The position numbers and the translations under genes were made by a program. Positions 24,510 through 35,420 of a DNA stretch of 64,000 bases are shown here, in pieces. The notes beneath the pieces are model-generated. The model was not told the origin of the DNA, did not search any database, and saw only the letters and a program-made list of their open reading frames with translations. This DNA is from Panulirus ornatus. Its lineage: Eukaryota > Arthropoda > Malacostraca > Decapoda > Palinuridae. The stretch is taken from the NCBI RefSeq assembly GCF_036320965.1, contig NC_092226.1, forward strand, positions 19,973,502 through 20,037,501. The letters run 5' to 3'. Within the stretch, counting starts at the first letter, position 1. Each line of letters opens with the position of its first letter.

Positions 24510-24585
24510 TATTGTCAGACGCGCCGTCCAGAAAGGGGTGGGGACTGCTCACGCCCAGACACGGACTTTTACAAGTGACTGTACC
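24064..24585 (-). repeat. Right arm of the large imperfect inverted repeat
   Basis: Reverse-complement partner of 21447-21957. Its (GT)n tract (24453-24503) is longer than the left arm's. Similarity is clear throughout and fades just outside GTCACTTG near 24573-24585. I did not find convincing target-site duplications at the outer edges. Confidence 0.9.
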
Positions 24586-24928
24586 CACGGCAGTGTGTAG
24601 GTTGCGCTAGGACAGATGCTCCATCACCTGGTATGATAAAAGATGCCGTGTTTATTCGATTCAGAAAAAGTCTTTGGCAAAAATATAAAAATTCACCTCG
24701 AACAGTGCTGAAAATATGTCGTTTCTCTTTTAGAAATATCGGGATTATTCATTCAGTGTAAATCAATTCAATTTTTTTTAAACGTTTATTTTCTTTTATT
24801 TTTTCAGGTGAAGAGAATTTCTGTGGAGGGAAATTCTATTTTATAATTCGGATTAAACCAATATTTATGGCCGGACTAAACTAAGCTACGACTGGCTCTG
24901 ACCCTGATGCTTCATGCATTCCCATTGT
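24586..24928. other. No gene recognised
   Basis: T-rich sequence. TTTTTTCAGGTGAAG at 24799-24813 is a weaker acceptor-donor junction than the one at 6009-6039. Confidence 0.4.
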
Positions 24929-24932
24929 CTGG

Positions 24933-24972
<40 letters not shown>

Positions 24973-24996
24973 AGTGTGTGTGTGTGTGTGTGTGTA
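24929..24996. repeat. (GT)n microsatellite
   Basis: GT tract with one GTGGTGTGTGAG interruption. Confidence 0.97.
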
Positions 24997-25194
24997 AGTT
25001 GTTCTATTCAGTTTTGCTGGTTCTCAGTCACGCAGTTTCTTCTTCCTCTTCTTTTCTCTTACCATTTTTTCTCGTCATATTCTTGTATATTTTCTTCTTC
25101 CTCTTTTTTCTATTACCCTTTTATACTCTTGATCTTTTTATATTTTTCTTTCTTTTTAACACCCCATTTTTACCCTTCATGTCTTTAATCTTCT

Positions 25195-25354
25195 TTACAT
25201 CTTCTTCTTTACTTCTTCTTCGTCTTCTTCTTCTTCTTCTTCTTCGTCTTCTTCTTCTTCTTCTTCTTCTTCTTCTTCTTCTTCTTCTTCTTCTTCTTCT
25301 TTCTCTTCTTCTTCTTCTTCTTCTTCTTCTTCTTCTTCTTCTTCGTCTTCCTCT

Positions 25355-25401
<47 letters not shown>

Positions 25402-25430
25402 TTCTTCTTCTTCTTCTTCTTCTTCTTCAT
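25195..25430. repeat. (TTC)n microsatellite, about 235 bases
   Basis: Trinucleotide TTC with sparse TCG and TCC variants, preceded by a pyrimidine-rich zone from about 25035. Long poly-Leu and poly-Lys ORFs here are artefacts. Confidence 0.97.
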
Positions 25431-25682
25431 TAAGAAGTCGTAACTTCCTCAGCGTTAATGTTGGTGGATTATTCTTTGCGCTTCACGTCACGTATATCGC
25501 CACATCAGCATGACGGAAGCTGTCATAGGTTTCATCTCTCTTTTTTCCAGTGTATTGTTGGGTTAATGGCTGACCCACTTCCATACCTCTTCTGAAGGTC
25601 GCTGTTTGCATGTGAGGCTGGAATGTACCCTCCCTTCAGGGACTCGAGGGAGTCAGGTATAAAAGGATGGAAAACATTAGAA
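25431..25682. other. No gene recognised
   Basis: Unique-looking DNA between the (TTC)n tract and the 20-bp satellite. Confidence 0.5.
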
Positions 25683-26313
25683 TTCCAGGGGAGTCATGTA
25701 GATTCCAGGAAGTTCACGTAGATTCCAAGAAGTTCACGTAGATTCCAGGGAGTTCATATAGATTCCAGGGAGTTCACGTAGATTCCAGGGAGTTCACGTA
25801 GATTCCAGGGAGTTCATGTGGATTCCAGGGAGTTCATGTAGATTCCAGGGAGTTCACGTAGATTCCAGGGAGTTCACGTAGATCCCAGGGAGTTCACGTA
25901 GATTCCAGGGAGTTCACGTAGATTCCAGGGAGTTCATGTAGATTCCAGGGAGTTCACGTAGATTCCAGGGAGTTCACGTAGATTCCAGGGAGTTCATGTA
26001 GATCCCAGGGAGCTCACGTAGATTCCAGGGAGTTCACGTAGATTCCAGGGAGTTCACGTAGATTCCAGGGAGTTCATGTAGATTCCAGGGAGTTCACGTA
26101 GATTCCAGGGAGTTCACGTAGATTCCAGGGAGTTCACGTAGATTCCAGGGAGTTCATGTAGATTCCAGGGAGTTCACGTAGATTCCAGGGAGTTCACGTA
26201 GATTCCAGGGAGTTCACGTAGATTCCAGGGAGTTCATGTAGATTCCAGGGAGTTCACGTAGATTCCAGGGAGTTCACGTAGATTCCAGGGAGTTCACGTA
26301 GATCCCAGGGAGG
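25683..26313. repeat. 20-bp satellite GATTCCAGGGAGTTCACGTA, about 31 copies
   Basis: Perfect 20-base periodicity. Most variation is at one place, CACGTA versus CATGTA (22 versus about 9 units by my count). Units 16, 20, 24 and 28 carry the T form, giving an 80-bp higher-order repeat in the right half. Confidence 0.98.
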
Positions 26314-27637
26314 TTGTTTAGGTTCTTGGGTTGCTGTTCACAGACAAGGTCACGTCACTTGCAATTACTGCATGACTCTTGTTTACCTCCGAATCTCCCT
26401 CTCCCTTAATTACTCCTCCGACCTCATTCCCTCATTTTCCCCTCGTCCCGTGAACCACCACCAACTCATTCTGGCTCCCTTTCCCTTTCCTCATCTCCCA
26501 CTCCAGCCCTCCCTCTTCCACATGGTTCCCTTCCATTAACACCGTTGGCTAACCTCTCTCCACTCCTCTGATGCTTGCCCGCGGCAGGTGCCACACACCG
26601 CCAGCCGCCAAATTGAAAATTCCTCAGATTATTTCTACCCAGTGGCGGCCGGGGCTCCTTCACCACCACCGCCACCACCATCCCCACCTGCTTCCCCCGG
26701 AGCGATAGCCTCCTCTCCACCCCCTCACCACCACCACCACCCCGCCCCAGATGACCTCCTTCCCTCTCCGTTGCTCCACTCCCTCCGTTTCAGCCCTCCC
26801 TTGCTCCACCTCCCTTGCCCATCTCCCTTCCTCCACCTACCTTGTTCCACCTCCCCTGCTCCACTTTCCCTACCTTCCCCTGCTCCACTTCCCCTACCCT
26901 CCCCTGCTCCACCTCCCTGGCCTGTCTCCCGTATTTCACCTAAGCTGTTCCACTTGCCTCGCACCACCTCCTCTGTTCCACCTCTCCTGTTGGAAAATAC
27001 GATCGTGAGAAGAAAATATCAGAGTCGGTAGAAAAGATAAAACACAAGGAATTTCTCGCAATGTGATAACCTGGAGAGAAACCCAAAAATAATTCGTCAG
27101 ATATATGATAACCAAAGAAAAAATATAGTTACCCTTGACCCTTATCATCTGAAAATGGCACCTAAACTACTAGGGACAAGTGTCGAAAATTCGTCAGATA
27201 ACCATGAATGGAATATATGTTTGGGATGGCACAATTCATCACGTTGTCCACAACACACACGTCCACTTACGAGAGCCGACCTCGCTACAGTTACACATGG
27301 ACCGTCCTGTGCCAGTAATGGCACACCGAGCGCGCGCTCACACACACACACACACACACACACTAAGGTAGGCACACCTGAGACCAGACTATCATTCACA
27401 CTCACAATTATACCACAGGCACAAAGCATATTCCTGGGAATAGAAAACGAGAAATTAGGCATACGTAATGTTCCCTGGTGTGAGTTAATCCAGTACGTAG
27501 AGATATTATAACTAGATGACCCGAGGCGTCCTGACATAATAACGTCAGTGTTCAAACGAGTTAGAATATACTTACTGAATTACCGTCATATCTGCCTGAT
27601 TTCAGTCTTAGGAGAATTATTAGAAATTGTGATCAGG
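26314..27637. other. No gene recognised; pyrimidine-rich tract
   Basis: 26640-26990 is a degenerate CTCC(C/A)CCTNCCCTGCTCCA-type pyrimidine-rich repeat, which yields Pro/Ser/Leu and Gly/Arg ORFs on opposite strands. (CA)n at 27338-27363. No supported exon. Confidence 0.5.
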
Positions 27638-27703
27638 AATAGAATATTATTATTATTATTGTTGTTGTTGTTGTTGTTATTATTATTATTATTAATTAAT
27701 TAA
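27638..27703. repeat. (TTA)n/(TTG)n compound microsatellite
   Basis: ATT, GTT, ATT then TTAA units in sequence. Confidence 0.95.
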
Positions 27704-27782
27704 TTAACATTAATGATCCGATTACAGTTAGTTTCGAAAGAAAAGCACAAATTTAGTGAATGCACATTACTAGAATTCTGTA

Positions 27783-27785
<3 letters not shown>

Positions 27786-27851
<66 letters not shown>
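27786..27851. repeat. (TA)n tract bordering the 5' side of RTE-like copy 1
   Basis: Uninterrupted TA dinucleotides ending directly at the truncated 5' edge of the element. Confidence 0.97.
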
Positions 27852-27855
<4 letters not shown>

Positions 27856-28896
27856 TTGGAAAGAGGGGCAAGTATGAAGTCTGTTGGGGATGAGAGAGCT
27901 TGGGAAGTGAGTCAGTTGTTGTTCGCTGATGATACAGCGCTGGTGGCAGATTCATGTGAGAAACTGCAGAAGCTGGTGACTGAGTTTGGTAAAGTGTGTG
28001 GAAAAAGAAAGTTAAGAGTAAATGTGAATAAGAGCAAGGTTATTAGGTACAGTAGGGTTGAGGGTCAAGTCAATTGGGAGGTGAGTTTGAATGGAGAAAA
28101 ACTGGAGGAAGTGAAGTGTTTTAGATATCTGGGAGTGGATCTGGCAGCGGATGGAACCATGGAAGCGGAAGTGGATCATAAGGTGGGGGAGGGGGCGAAA
28201 ATTCTGGGGCCCTTGAAGAATGTGTGGAAGTCGAGAACATTATCTCGGAAAGCAAAAATGGGTATGTTTGAAGGAATAGTGGTTCCAACAATGTTGTATG
28301 GTTGCGAGGCGTGGGCTATGGATAGAGTTGTGCGCAGGAGGATGGATGTGCTGGAAATGAGATGTTTGAGGACAATGTGTGGTGTGAGGTGGTTTGATCG
28401 AGTGAGTAACGTAAGGGTAAGAGAGATTTGTGGAAATAAAAAGAGCGTGGTTGAGAGAGCAGAAGAGGGTGTTTTGAAGTGGTTTGGGCACATGGAGAGA
28501 ATGAGTGAGGAAAGATTGACCAAGAGGATATATGTGTCGGAGGTGGAGGGAACGAGGAGAAGAGGGAGACCAAATTGGAGGTGGAATGATGGAGTGAAAA
28601 AGATTTTGTGTGATCGGGGCCTGAACATGCAGGAGGGTGAAAGGAGGGCAAGGAATAGAGTGAATTGGAGCGATGTGGTATACCGGGGTTGACGTGCTGT
28701 CAGTGGAGTGAATCAAGGCATGTGAAGCGTCTGGGGTAAACCATGGAAAGCTGTGTAGGTATGTATATTTGCGTGTGTGGACGTATGTATATACATGTGT
28801 ATGGGGGGTGGGGGTTGGGCCATTTCTTTCGTCTGTTTCCTTGCGCTACCTCGCAAACGCGGGAGACAGCGACAAAGTATAATAAAAAAAAAGATA

Positions 28897-28902
<6 letters not shown>
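27852..28902 (+). mobile_element. RTE-like non-LTR retrotransposon, copy 1, 5'-truncated inside the reverse transcriptase
   Basis: Begins AGTTTTGGAAAGAGGGGCAA directly after a (TA)n tract and matches copy 2 from 56590 onward. It holds the C-terminal half of ORF2, a 3' UTR of about 190 bases, the hairpin GCGCTACCTCGCAAACGCGG...AGCG (about 28845-28875), an A-rich stretch and an (AT)n tail (28903-28952). By eye about 25-30 substitutions separate it from copy 2 over 840 coding bases, roughly 3 percent, so both inserted fairly recently. Confidence 0.9.
27856..28692 (+). CDS. Reverse transcriptase C-terminal part and downstream domain (partial, open)
   Basis: Encodes the C-terminal portion of the polymerase that copies element RNA into DNA at the target site. 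The frame is open for 278 codons. SQLLFADDTALVADS carries the catalytic FADD (motif C, the YXDD box; codons at 27922-27933). Then come RKLRVNVNKSKVIRYSR and CFRYLGVDLAADGTM (motifs D/E), ILYGCEAW-like MLYGCEAWAMDRVV, RMDVLEMRCLRTMCGVRW and LKWFGHMERMSEERLTKRIY, then GRPNWRWNDGVKKIL, the tail domain typical of RTE-type ORF2. Motif A and everything before it, including the endonuclease, are missing, so it cannot act alone. The first ATG is not the native start. Confidence 0.85.
   Translation: MERGASMKSVGDERAWEVSQLLFADDTALVADSCEKLQKLVTEFGKVCGKRKLRVNVNKSKVIRYSRVEGQVNWEVSLNGEKLEEVKCFRYLGVDLAADGTMEAEVDHKVGEGAKILGPLKNVWKSRTLSRKAKMGMFEGIVVPTMLYGCEAWAMDRVVRRRMDVLEMRCLRTMCGVRWFDRVSNVRVREICGNKKSVVERAEEGVLKWFGHMERMSEERLTKRIYVSEVEGTRRRGRPNWRWNDGVKKILCDRGLNMQEGERRARNRVNWSDVVYRG

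Positions 28903-28952
<50 letters not shown>
28903..28952. repeat. (AT)n tail of RTE-like copy 1
   Basis: AT dinucleotides directly after the A-rich 3' end. Confidence 0.95.
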
Positions 28953-28953
<1 letters not shown>

Positions 28954-29039
28954 TACTCTCTGATGTTTCATACGTAGATTTCCAAGAAAGGCTTTGGTCA
29001 AGTACCACATAAAACATTCATCGTTGAGATAAGACTTGA

Positions 29040-29905
29040 GGAATAGGTGATGAACTCGGTGCCCTCAGGATTGGCTCACAGACGGGAAGCAATGTGTGTT
29101 ATGAAACAGGTAAACATTTACTGGCTTAAAATGTTGGAGGTAGGTTCAATATGGTTAGGTCTTGGGGCCCAGTGTGTCAGTGATCTGGAAACACGTCTCG
29201 CTGGCAGTGTTTCAAAATACACATGCAGACAGATGGGAAAATAATGCTTTTTGGCGATGACAGGGTTGAATCACGAGTATGTTAAAAGTTCAGTGTACCA
29301 TTATTAGAAAGAAGAAAATGAAGAAAATGTTTACCAGTGAATATTGAGAGTACATTTAAGTGCCTAGTTACATATGATGAACACCATACTCGTGTTTCCT
29401 AGGTAGAGATGGCAACTAGAAAACAAAGGACAATAATCACCTGTTTATAACGCCCTGGTCAGACCTCATATGGAACACACTCAGGTATGGTCACCAAACA
29501 TAAACACCGCGAAGAAAAACTAGAACGAATTCAGAGATGAGTAACAAACCTATTTCCATTTCTCATACATGAGGCTTTTTGAAGGGAAGCTAAGAGACCT
29601 AAAATGATTCTCTCGTTTCTCTCTCTATAAGAAAAAAAAGTCCACAGCTTTAGGGGAAGTTTTCCTATTACAAAATTATTTCGGCAACAAAACGCTCGAA
29701 AACTTCCTCACGTTAGACAATAGAATCGACGACCAAGGAATAACGGTATAGAACTAAAAAGGAAGCAGATGTGATAGCAAACGTTTCTATAGCTGTCGAG
29801 TGTAAGAATTAGGAGAACATTATCAGCAGATGGTGTCAGTGCAAACTGTGTCAATACCTTCACATCAAGGCTAGATATATACATCAGTGATAGATACGCG
29901 TTTCA
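29040..29905 (+). pseudogene. Degraded CR1/L2-like reverse transcriptase C-terminal region
   Basis: Frame-shifting plus-strand translation shows non-LTR landmarks in the right order: SDLETRLAGSVSKY at about 29180-29220 (compare the VNDLE...FADD region), VYNALVRPHMEHTQVWSP at about 29437-29490 (matching the (Y)xxLVRPxLEY motif downstream of the RT core), RLFEGKLRDLK near 29570-29600, and a C-terminal VNTFTSRLDIYISD at about 29850-29890. Multiple stops and shifts show it is long dead. It differs from the RTE-like family beside it. Clade assignment (CR1/L2) is from motif recall only. Confidence 0.6.
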
Positions 29906-29959
29906 GAAAGGAAAAACAAGCAGTTGAGTTTATCAATATATTTGTTTGTCTATTTATCG

Positions 29960-29961
29960 TA

Positions 29962-30044
<83 letters not shown>
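29960..30044. repeat. (GT)n microsatellite
   Basis: GT tract with a single ATGT interruption. Confidence 0.97.
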
Positions 30045-30045
<1 letters not shown>

Positions 30046-32463
30046 GAGTCTCCTCCCTGGAGAACCCTGTCACAGCCAGCACAGGAACCTCATCCCGCTA
30101 ACACTTTCTGAAAGAACTTCCGTGGCAGTATATTTTTACATACTCCATGTTCTTCCTTCTCAGCGCCCCCCCCCCCCACCCCCCCACCCCTGTCTGTTGC
30201 GCCGGAGGGAGCGGTGTTTTGGGAGCTGGGTCTTGCTTTACAGTCCTGCCTCTACCACAAAAGAGAATATAACCTCAGGACAGTACTGTTGTTCTCCAGG
30301 AGATATACTCGCCATAAAACACCATTTCTCGGTGATATCTGTCAACGCTGGCAGCTCCGTATGGCTTGGGAGGCGGTGGTGAGGGACGCTCTGCTTTCGA
30401 AACGAAAATATATTGTTTAGGCAGAAGGTTTGCATCATAACGCTGTATCTCAGGGTCGTCAGTGGTCTCATGTAAACATTCTGTGGTGACAGTTTACACC
30501 CTGGTATACCCAGGCACACCCCAGGAGTGTATGTAAACGACGCGTGTCGAGGCGGTATGTAAACAACGCGTGTCGAGGCATCGTCATGGCGACACGGACC
30601 TCCCGGCCCCAGACGGTCTATAGCGGAAAGAACATCTTTTTTCCTATCAGTGATCCAGCTTGTTCAGTTCGTCGAGAGATCCTTGATCTTTCCTCCCACT
30701 CTGGTGGGTCAGGGCTTTTGGGAGATTACGGTCGCCTTGCGTTGCCGAGGCTAGGCTAGGCTAGGCTACATCACGAACCCTCGACGAACCTCCTAACCCG
30801 ATGGTGTGTCGAGGTACCGGGGATTTTTTGTGATTGTGTTTCGTGATGTCTTCAGGTTCCTCGTGTTTAGATATGCTCTATTGAAACCTACGCCTTTCTC
30901 GTAGTTTCTGAGTACATGACGAAGTTTATTTTTCATTGAGAGGATTTCTAGTGTGTCACTCATCGTGTCCTTAAAGTAGATAAGAGCAGATGATGTTGTT
31001 GTGACTGGATTGATGAAGTCTTTGCTGCAATGAGGTTGAACCAGGTGCTGTTGATGTACGTGCTGGTTCGTTTCTGAGAAAGTCATTACTCTACGTTCCA
31101 GCCAGGGAGGCGAATGGTAAATTAGATATTGAATATAGTTAATTGTATTGTCTATAACTAATACTATGTTGTAGTATTGATACTAAAAGTTGCTGCAGTG
31201 AAGGTTATGGTCACCAGAGCTATTAGAACTGAATCACCGAAGTTCTTGACCCCGCAGGACTACTGGTTCACGTGACACAGATAGCTCGCTCACCTCCCCA
31301 ACACACAGACTTACCCAGCTACTGCACCGCCTTTTGTTTCCTCTGCTCTACTTAACGTCTTGATTGTTTCTTGTCCTTTCACAATGCTAGCAAGGACACT
31401 GTATTGTTGTATACAAGACCTTTCCTGTAGATGTAAGTCATCATACGCTTGATGAAGTATTGCCTGTAGATGCTCAGTTAAACCTCCCAGTCAAACGTCA
31501 GGGATGAACTGTACAGCCTATAGCCACTTCCTCCCCTGCGTCTAGCTCAGAAGACTCTCCCTCAGCAAACAATTTGTCTTGTGTGACATTATGGATCTGT
31601 GATCTGCTTGAGGTAAACAAACACCTTGAGGGGAGTGAACAGAGCCAGCGAGACTGGCTACTCCGAAGAACAGTGGTCAGAGCCGCCAGCACTCATCCCC
31701 TAAGCCTAGGTTGAAGTCAATGTTTACAGCCATACCCTGCCACCAGCATATGCTCACGGTGAATTGTTGTTTCATTTTTGCCACAAGAGCGGCTGATTCA
31801 TTTTGTACCTTCCCCCGTCCTGTGGGGGCGGTGGCGCAAGGGAGGATACAGAGAGAACAAAAGGTCTATATAGCGAGAAAGATATTAACAAGGGTTAGGG
31901 CAGCACTGAATAAAACATTCAGCAATTTACATGGTTATTGAAGTTTACACCAGTGATTGGATTTACGTGTCAAGATAAACAAAAAGAGACGCATGGACTC
32001 CCTCCACCTGAACTCAGGATCATCAACACAGCATTTGTCCTAGCCTAGCTCACCCGAGCTTCCCTATCCTGGTCGTCCTCCCTATCCACCATACATTGGG
32101 GCTGCAGAGAGTAGAGAGAGAGACGGGCGCACAATATTATCTTCGGTTTTCCCCTCACGCTACCTGTCATGGGACGCTAAACACACATGGGTCGTCCCGT
32201 CTCTTTCCCTCAATTACCTGGACCTCATCTGACAGTTCGAGGGGACACCACAGCACCATCCCCGCCTGCCTCACCTACTGCCGCCAGTCACCGAGTTACA
32301 CTTGGCACCACAACGGCATCGAACCCGCCTCGAGGTCATGTAGCTACATGAGCGGCCCCACCCCTGCCACTGTGAACATTTCTAAATGTGCATCACAAGA
32401 TCTCTGTACGCGATGTCTGCCTGGCAACACCTCCCCTGGCTGAAGCTCCACGCTTTTCTTCAT
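30045..32463. other. No gene recognised
   Basis: About 2.4 kb containing a C-run (30166-30190), a CGTGTCGAGGCGGTATGTAA-like duplication at 30520-30580 and a (GGCTA)n pentamer patch at 30747-30768. Short ORFs show no known motif. Confidence 0.5.
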
Positions 32464-32477
32464 TGTGTGTGTATGTG

Positions 32478-32553
<76 letters not shown>
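32464..32553. repeat. (GT)n microsatellite
   Basis: GT tract with two short interruptions. Confidence 0.97.
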
Positions 32554-32554
<1 letters not shown>

Positions 32555-32603
32555 CTCCATGTATATTCCCAGCATTTGGCTGTAGCTGATCAAGAAACCT
32601 TTA

Positions 32604-32644
<41 letters not shown>

Positions 32645-32816
32645 CATTATTATTATTATTATTATTATTATTAATATTATTATCATTATTATCATTAATA
32701 CTTATCATTTATTATTATTATTATTATCATTAATAGTAGTAGTAGCAATAGTAGTAGTAAGAGTAGTAGTATAGTAGTAGTTGTATATTTGTCATTCATT
32801 ATTATTTTTATAATTA

Positions 32817-32854
<38 letters not shown>

Positions 32855-32905
32855 ATCATTTATTATTATTATTATTATTATTATCATTATTGTTAACATT
32901 ATTAT

Positions 32906-32974
<69 letters not shown>

Positions 32975-33098
32975 CATTATTATTATTATTATCGTTTATT
33001 ATCATTATTATTATTATTATTATCATTATTATTGTTATCATTATCATTATTATCATTATTATTATTTTGCTGTCGTTGTTGTTATTGTTGTTGTTGGC
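32604..33098. repeat. (TTA)n compound microsatellite, about 490 bases
   Basis: Long ATT/TTA runs with ATC, GTA and GTT interruptions. Poly-Ile, poly-Asn and poly-Leu ORFs across it are artefacts. Confidence 0.97.
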
Positions 33099-33479
33099 GA
33101 GCACAGTTGTCTCTGTGGTCAAGAACATTGAGCAAAGATTGAATGTTAAAAACACACTCACCAAAAAAAGGTTCGTCGTTGTTGCACAACTACTTTCCCA
33201 AGGTGAACTTGCTTCCCTAACAGCACCCCCCTAGCGTCCTTGTGGCCTGAGTAACGCTAGAACAAAAAAAATCTAAGCTGGTGTTAGTGGGAGCTCTCAC
33301 AAGTCTCATATCTTTCGTGGTGGTTCTTGTGATTGGCTGAAAGAAGGTGGTCCAGGAAGCGAGGGCAACGACGAAGTGCTGGCTTGGGTAGGTACAGGGG
33401 TGGTGTAGCTCACGACGATCTGCTGTAGGTGGTGCAGGATCAGGTATGGCGCGAGGTGTGGTGGGATGATGTAGGGAGG
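33099..33479. other. No gene recognised
   Basis: Short open stretch after the (TTA)n tract ending GCACCCCCCTAG at 33233; coding status unsupported. Confidence 0.4.
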
Positions 33480-33835
33480 CGTGGCGAGAGCCCCGTGGTA
33501 CTAGCGCTGCAGCAGGTGTGGCAATAGCCCCGGGGCACTGGCACTGGAGCAGGTGTGGCGAGAGCCCCGGGGCACTGGCACTAGAGCAGGTGTGGCAGTA
33601 GTCCTGTGGCACTGGCACTAGAGCAGGTGTGGCAGTAGTCCTGTGTCACTGACACTAGAGCAGGTGTGGCAGTAGCCCCTTGCCACTGGCACTGGAGCAG
33701 GTGTGGCAGTAGCCCCTTTCCACTGGCACTAGAGCATGTGTGGCAGTAGTCCTGTGGCACTGGCACTAGAGCATGTGTGGCAGTAGCCCTCTGCCACTGG
33801 CACTGGAGCAGGTGTAGCAGAAGCCCCGTAGTGGC
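33480..33835. repeat. 37-bp minisatellite, about 10 copies
   Basis: GGCACTGGCACTAGAGCAGG followed by TGTGGCAGTAGTCCTGT recurs at 37-base spacing (for example 33601 to 33638). Since 37 is not a multiple of three, each ORF cycles through three peptides. Confidence 0.93.
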
Positions 33836-34209
33836 AGTGGTGAATGTTTGCTTTACGTCTGGGAGTGTAGTGACAGGGAAGTGAGCCGTGCCAAGGTTCA
33901 GAGGTTGTGCGGCTGATGGGAGGAGGAGTAGCCGAGGTCCCGTGGTTTCGCTGCCGGTGAGGCAGAAGGGACGAGGAAGAGGGTTCCTTGAGACTCCATA
34001 GTTGGGGTGAGTGTGCGGCGAGCGCCAAGTGGGTGTTTGTGCTGCGGGGGAAGACGCGTCACCGAGATCCCATAAGAACTGCTTCAGTAGAGGGGCGTTA
34101 ACGATGTCCCTCTGGGGTCCTGCTGGTAGAGGCCGTAGCGGGTTGAGGCAACACTAAGAGGTCCTTCCTGGTGGACGCTTCCAGGCGGTGGGCGCGCCTC
34201 CATGTCTCA
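33836..34209. other. No gene recognised
   Basis: G/C-richer DNA with TGGGGTGAG- and GAGGAGTAGCC-like phrases that may be diverged relatives of the adjacent minisatellite. Confidence 0.4.
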
Positions 34210-34304
34210 GGGTTAATGGAATGTGTGCGACCGACTGCATCGCTACTGGACAGATGCAAATGGAGAGAATTGGTTGATAAAATGGCTACCTGGCTCAGGC
34301 TAGA

Positions 34305-34376
<72 letters not shown>

Positions 34377-34440
34377 CGTTAATGAGATGGCCTTGATTAG
34401 GGCCTCAGTTGCCCGTGCCGTATCAGCTAACAAAAAATTG
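34210..34440 (+). mobile_element. Family C composite: SINE-like 3' body, (TA)n, then a conserved 65-bp module
   Basis: GAATTGGTTGATAAAATGGC at 34268-34287 and TACCTGGCTCAGGCTAGAG lead into (TA)n at 34303-34374, followed by AACGTTAATGAGATGGCCTT and GATTAGGGCCTCAGTTGCCC. The first part matches the minus strand of 60979-61115, the second part 57863-57925 and the end of 60424-60530. No ORF. Confidence 0.65.
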
Positions 34441-35079
34441 GTCGCCCTTGCTGGAGGTGTTACTTTTTGAGGCATATCGGCTAGACTCATTGACCCTCGC
34501 TCCTTCAGTGATGAAGGCGAGTTAAGGTCAGGCAGAGAGTATATCCTCACCACGACCACTGGAGCTGGGTTTGCCATGAGAAAATGATTGTATAAATCAA
34601 CACTTGGAGACGATACTGAATTTCTTAGCGGCACAGAGATGAGACAAGCCTGCAACGCCAGACGTTATCATCGCTGAACACAGGTAACAGAGGATCCAGG
34701 GGTCTGGGCAGCAGACTCTAGCCTCCTCAGGGGAGGTTAGGTATATGCTGGTGGAACTCGAGTCGTGTTTAGTACCATCAACACGAGGTGGTTAATTTAT
34801 GGATCACTATGCACAGATCAGGTATCCACTACGACACAACAGTCATCTGTGTAAAGTAGATGAGTTTGCTGTCTTTGAAGTACAGCATACGGTACATTTC
34901 TCTCCACGGTGAAGGTTGATTAGGTCTGGTTCATTGTATATTAATCGAAGTTTACATACGGAGGAAAAAACTTGAACTTGACACACCTGACACCGTTAGT
35001 CTCCGAGTGTCAGCAGCCAACACAAGATCCCTGGAATTAAGAAGCGGATGGTGAATGATGCATACATCAACGTCATGTT

Positions 35080-35080
<1 letters not shown>
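34441..35080. other. No gene recognised
   Basis: Unique-looking DNA without a supported coding frame. Confidence 0.5.

Positions 35081-35152
<72 letters not shown>
35081..35152. repeat. (TA)n microsatellite before a family B element
   Basis: Uninterrupted TA tract. Confidence 0.97.
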
Positions 35153-35157
<5 letters not shown>

Positions 35158-35380
35158 GGGGATAGGGGAGAAAGAATACTTCCCACGTATTCCCGAGTGT
35201 CGTGGAAGGCTACGAAAAGGGGAGGGAGGGGGAGGCTGGAAATCCTCCCCTCTCGTTTTTAGATTTTCTAAAAGAAGGAACAGAGAACCGGGCCAAGTGA
35301 GGATATTCACTCAAAGGCTCAGTCCTCTGTTCTTAACGCTACCTCGCTAACGCGGGAAATGGTGAATAGTATGAAAAAAG

Positions 35381-35382
<2 letters not shown>
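35153..35382 (+). mobile_element. Family B short non-coding element, fullest plus-strand copy
   Basis: Begins TATCCCTGGGGATA (arms TATCCC/GGGATA can pair) and carries ATACTTCCCACGTATTCC, a GGAGGGAGGGGGAGGCTGGA segment, GGAACAGAGAACCGGGCC and CAGTCCTCTGTTCTTAACG. It ends CGCTACCTCGCTAACGCGGG then AAATGGTGAATAG and an A-rich tail running into (GT)n (35383-35418). It has no ORF, no tRNA boxes and no long terminal repeats. Length is about 220 bases. Confidence 0.75.

Positions 35383-35418
<36 letters not shown>
35383..35418. repeat. (GT)n microsatellite
   Basis: GT dinucleotides following the family B tail. Confidence 0.95.

Positions 35419-35420
<2 letters not shown>

Noticed and set aside
24799..24813. 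A third recursive splice site (TTTTTTCAGGTGAAG)
   Set aside because: The donor half GTGAAG departs from GT(A/G)AGT and the pyrimidine tract is broken by adenines.
32604..33098. Poly-Asn/Ile/Leu proteins
   Set aside because: Direct translation of a (TTA)n microsatellite.
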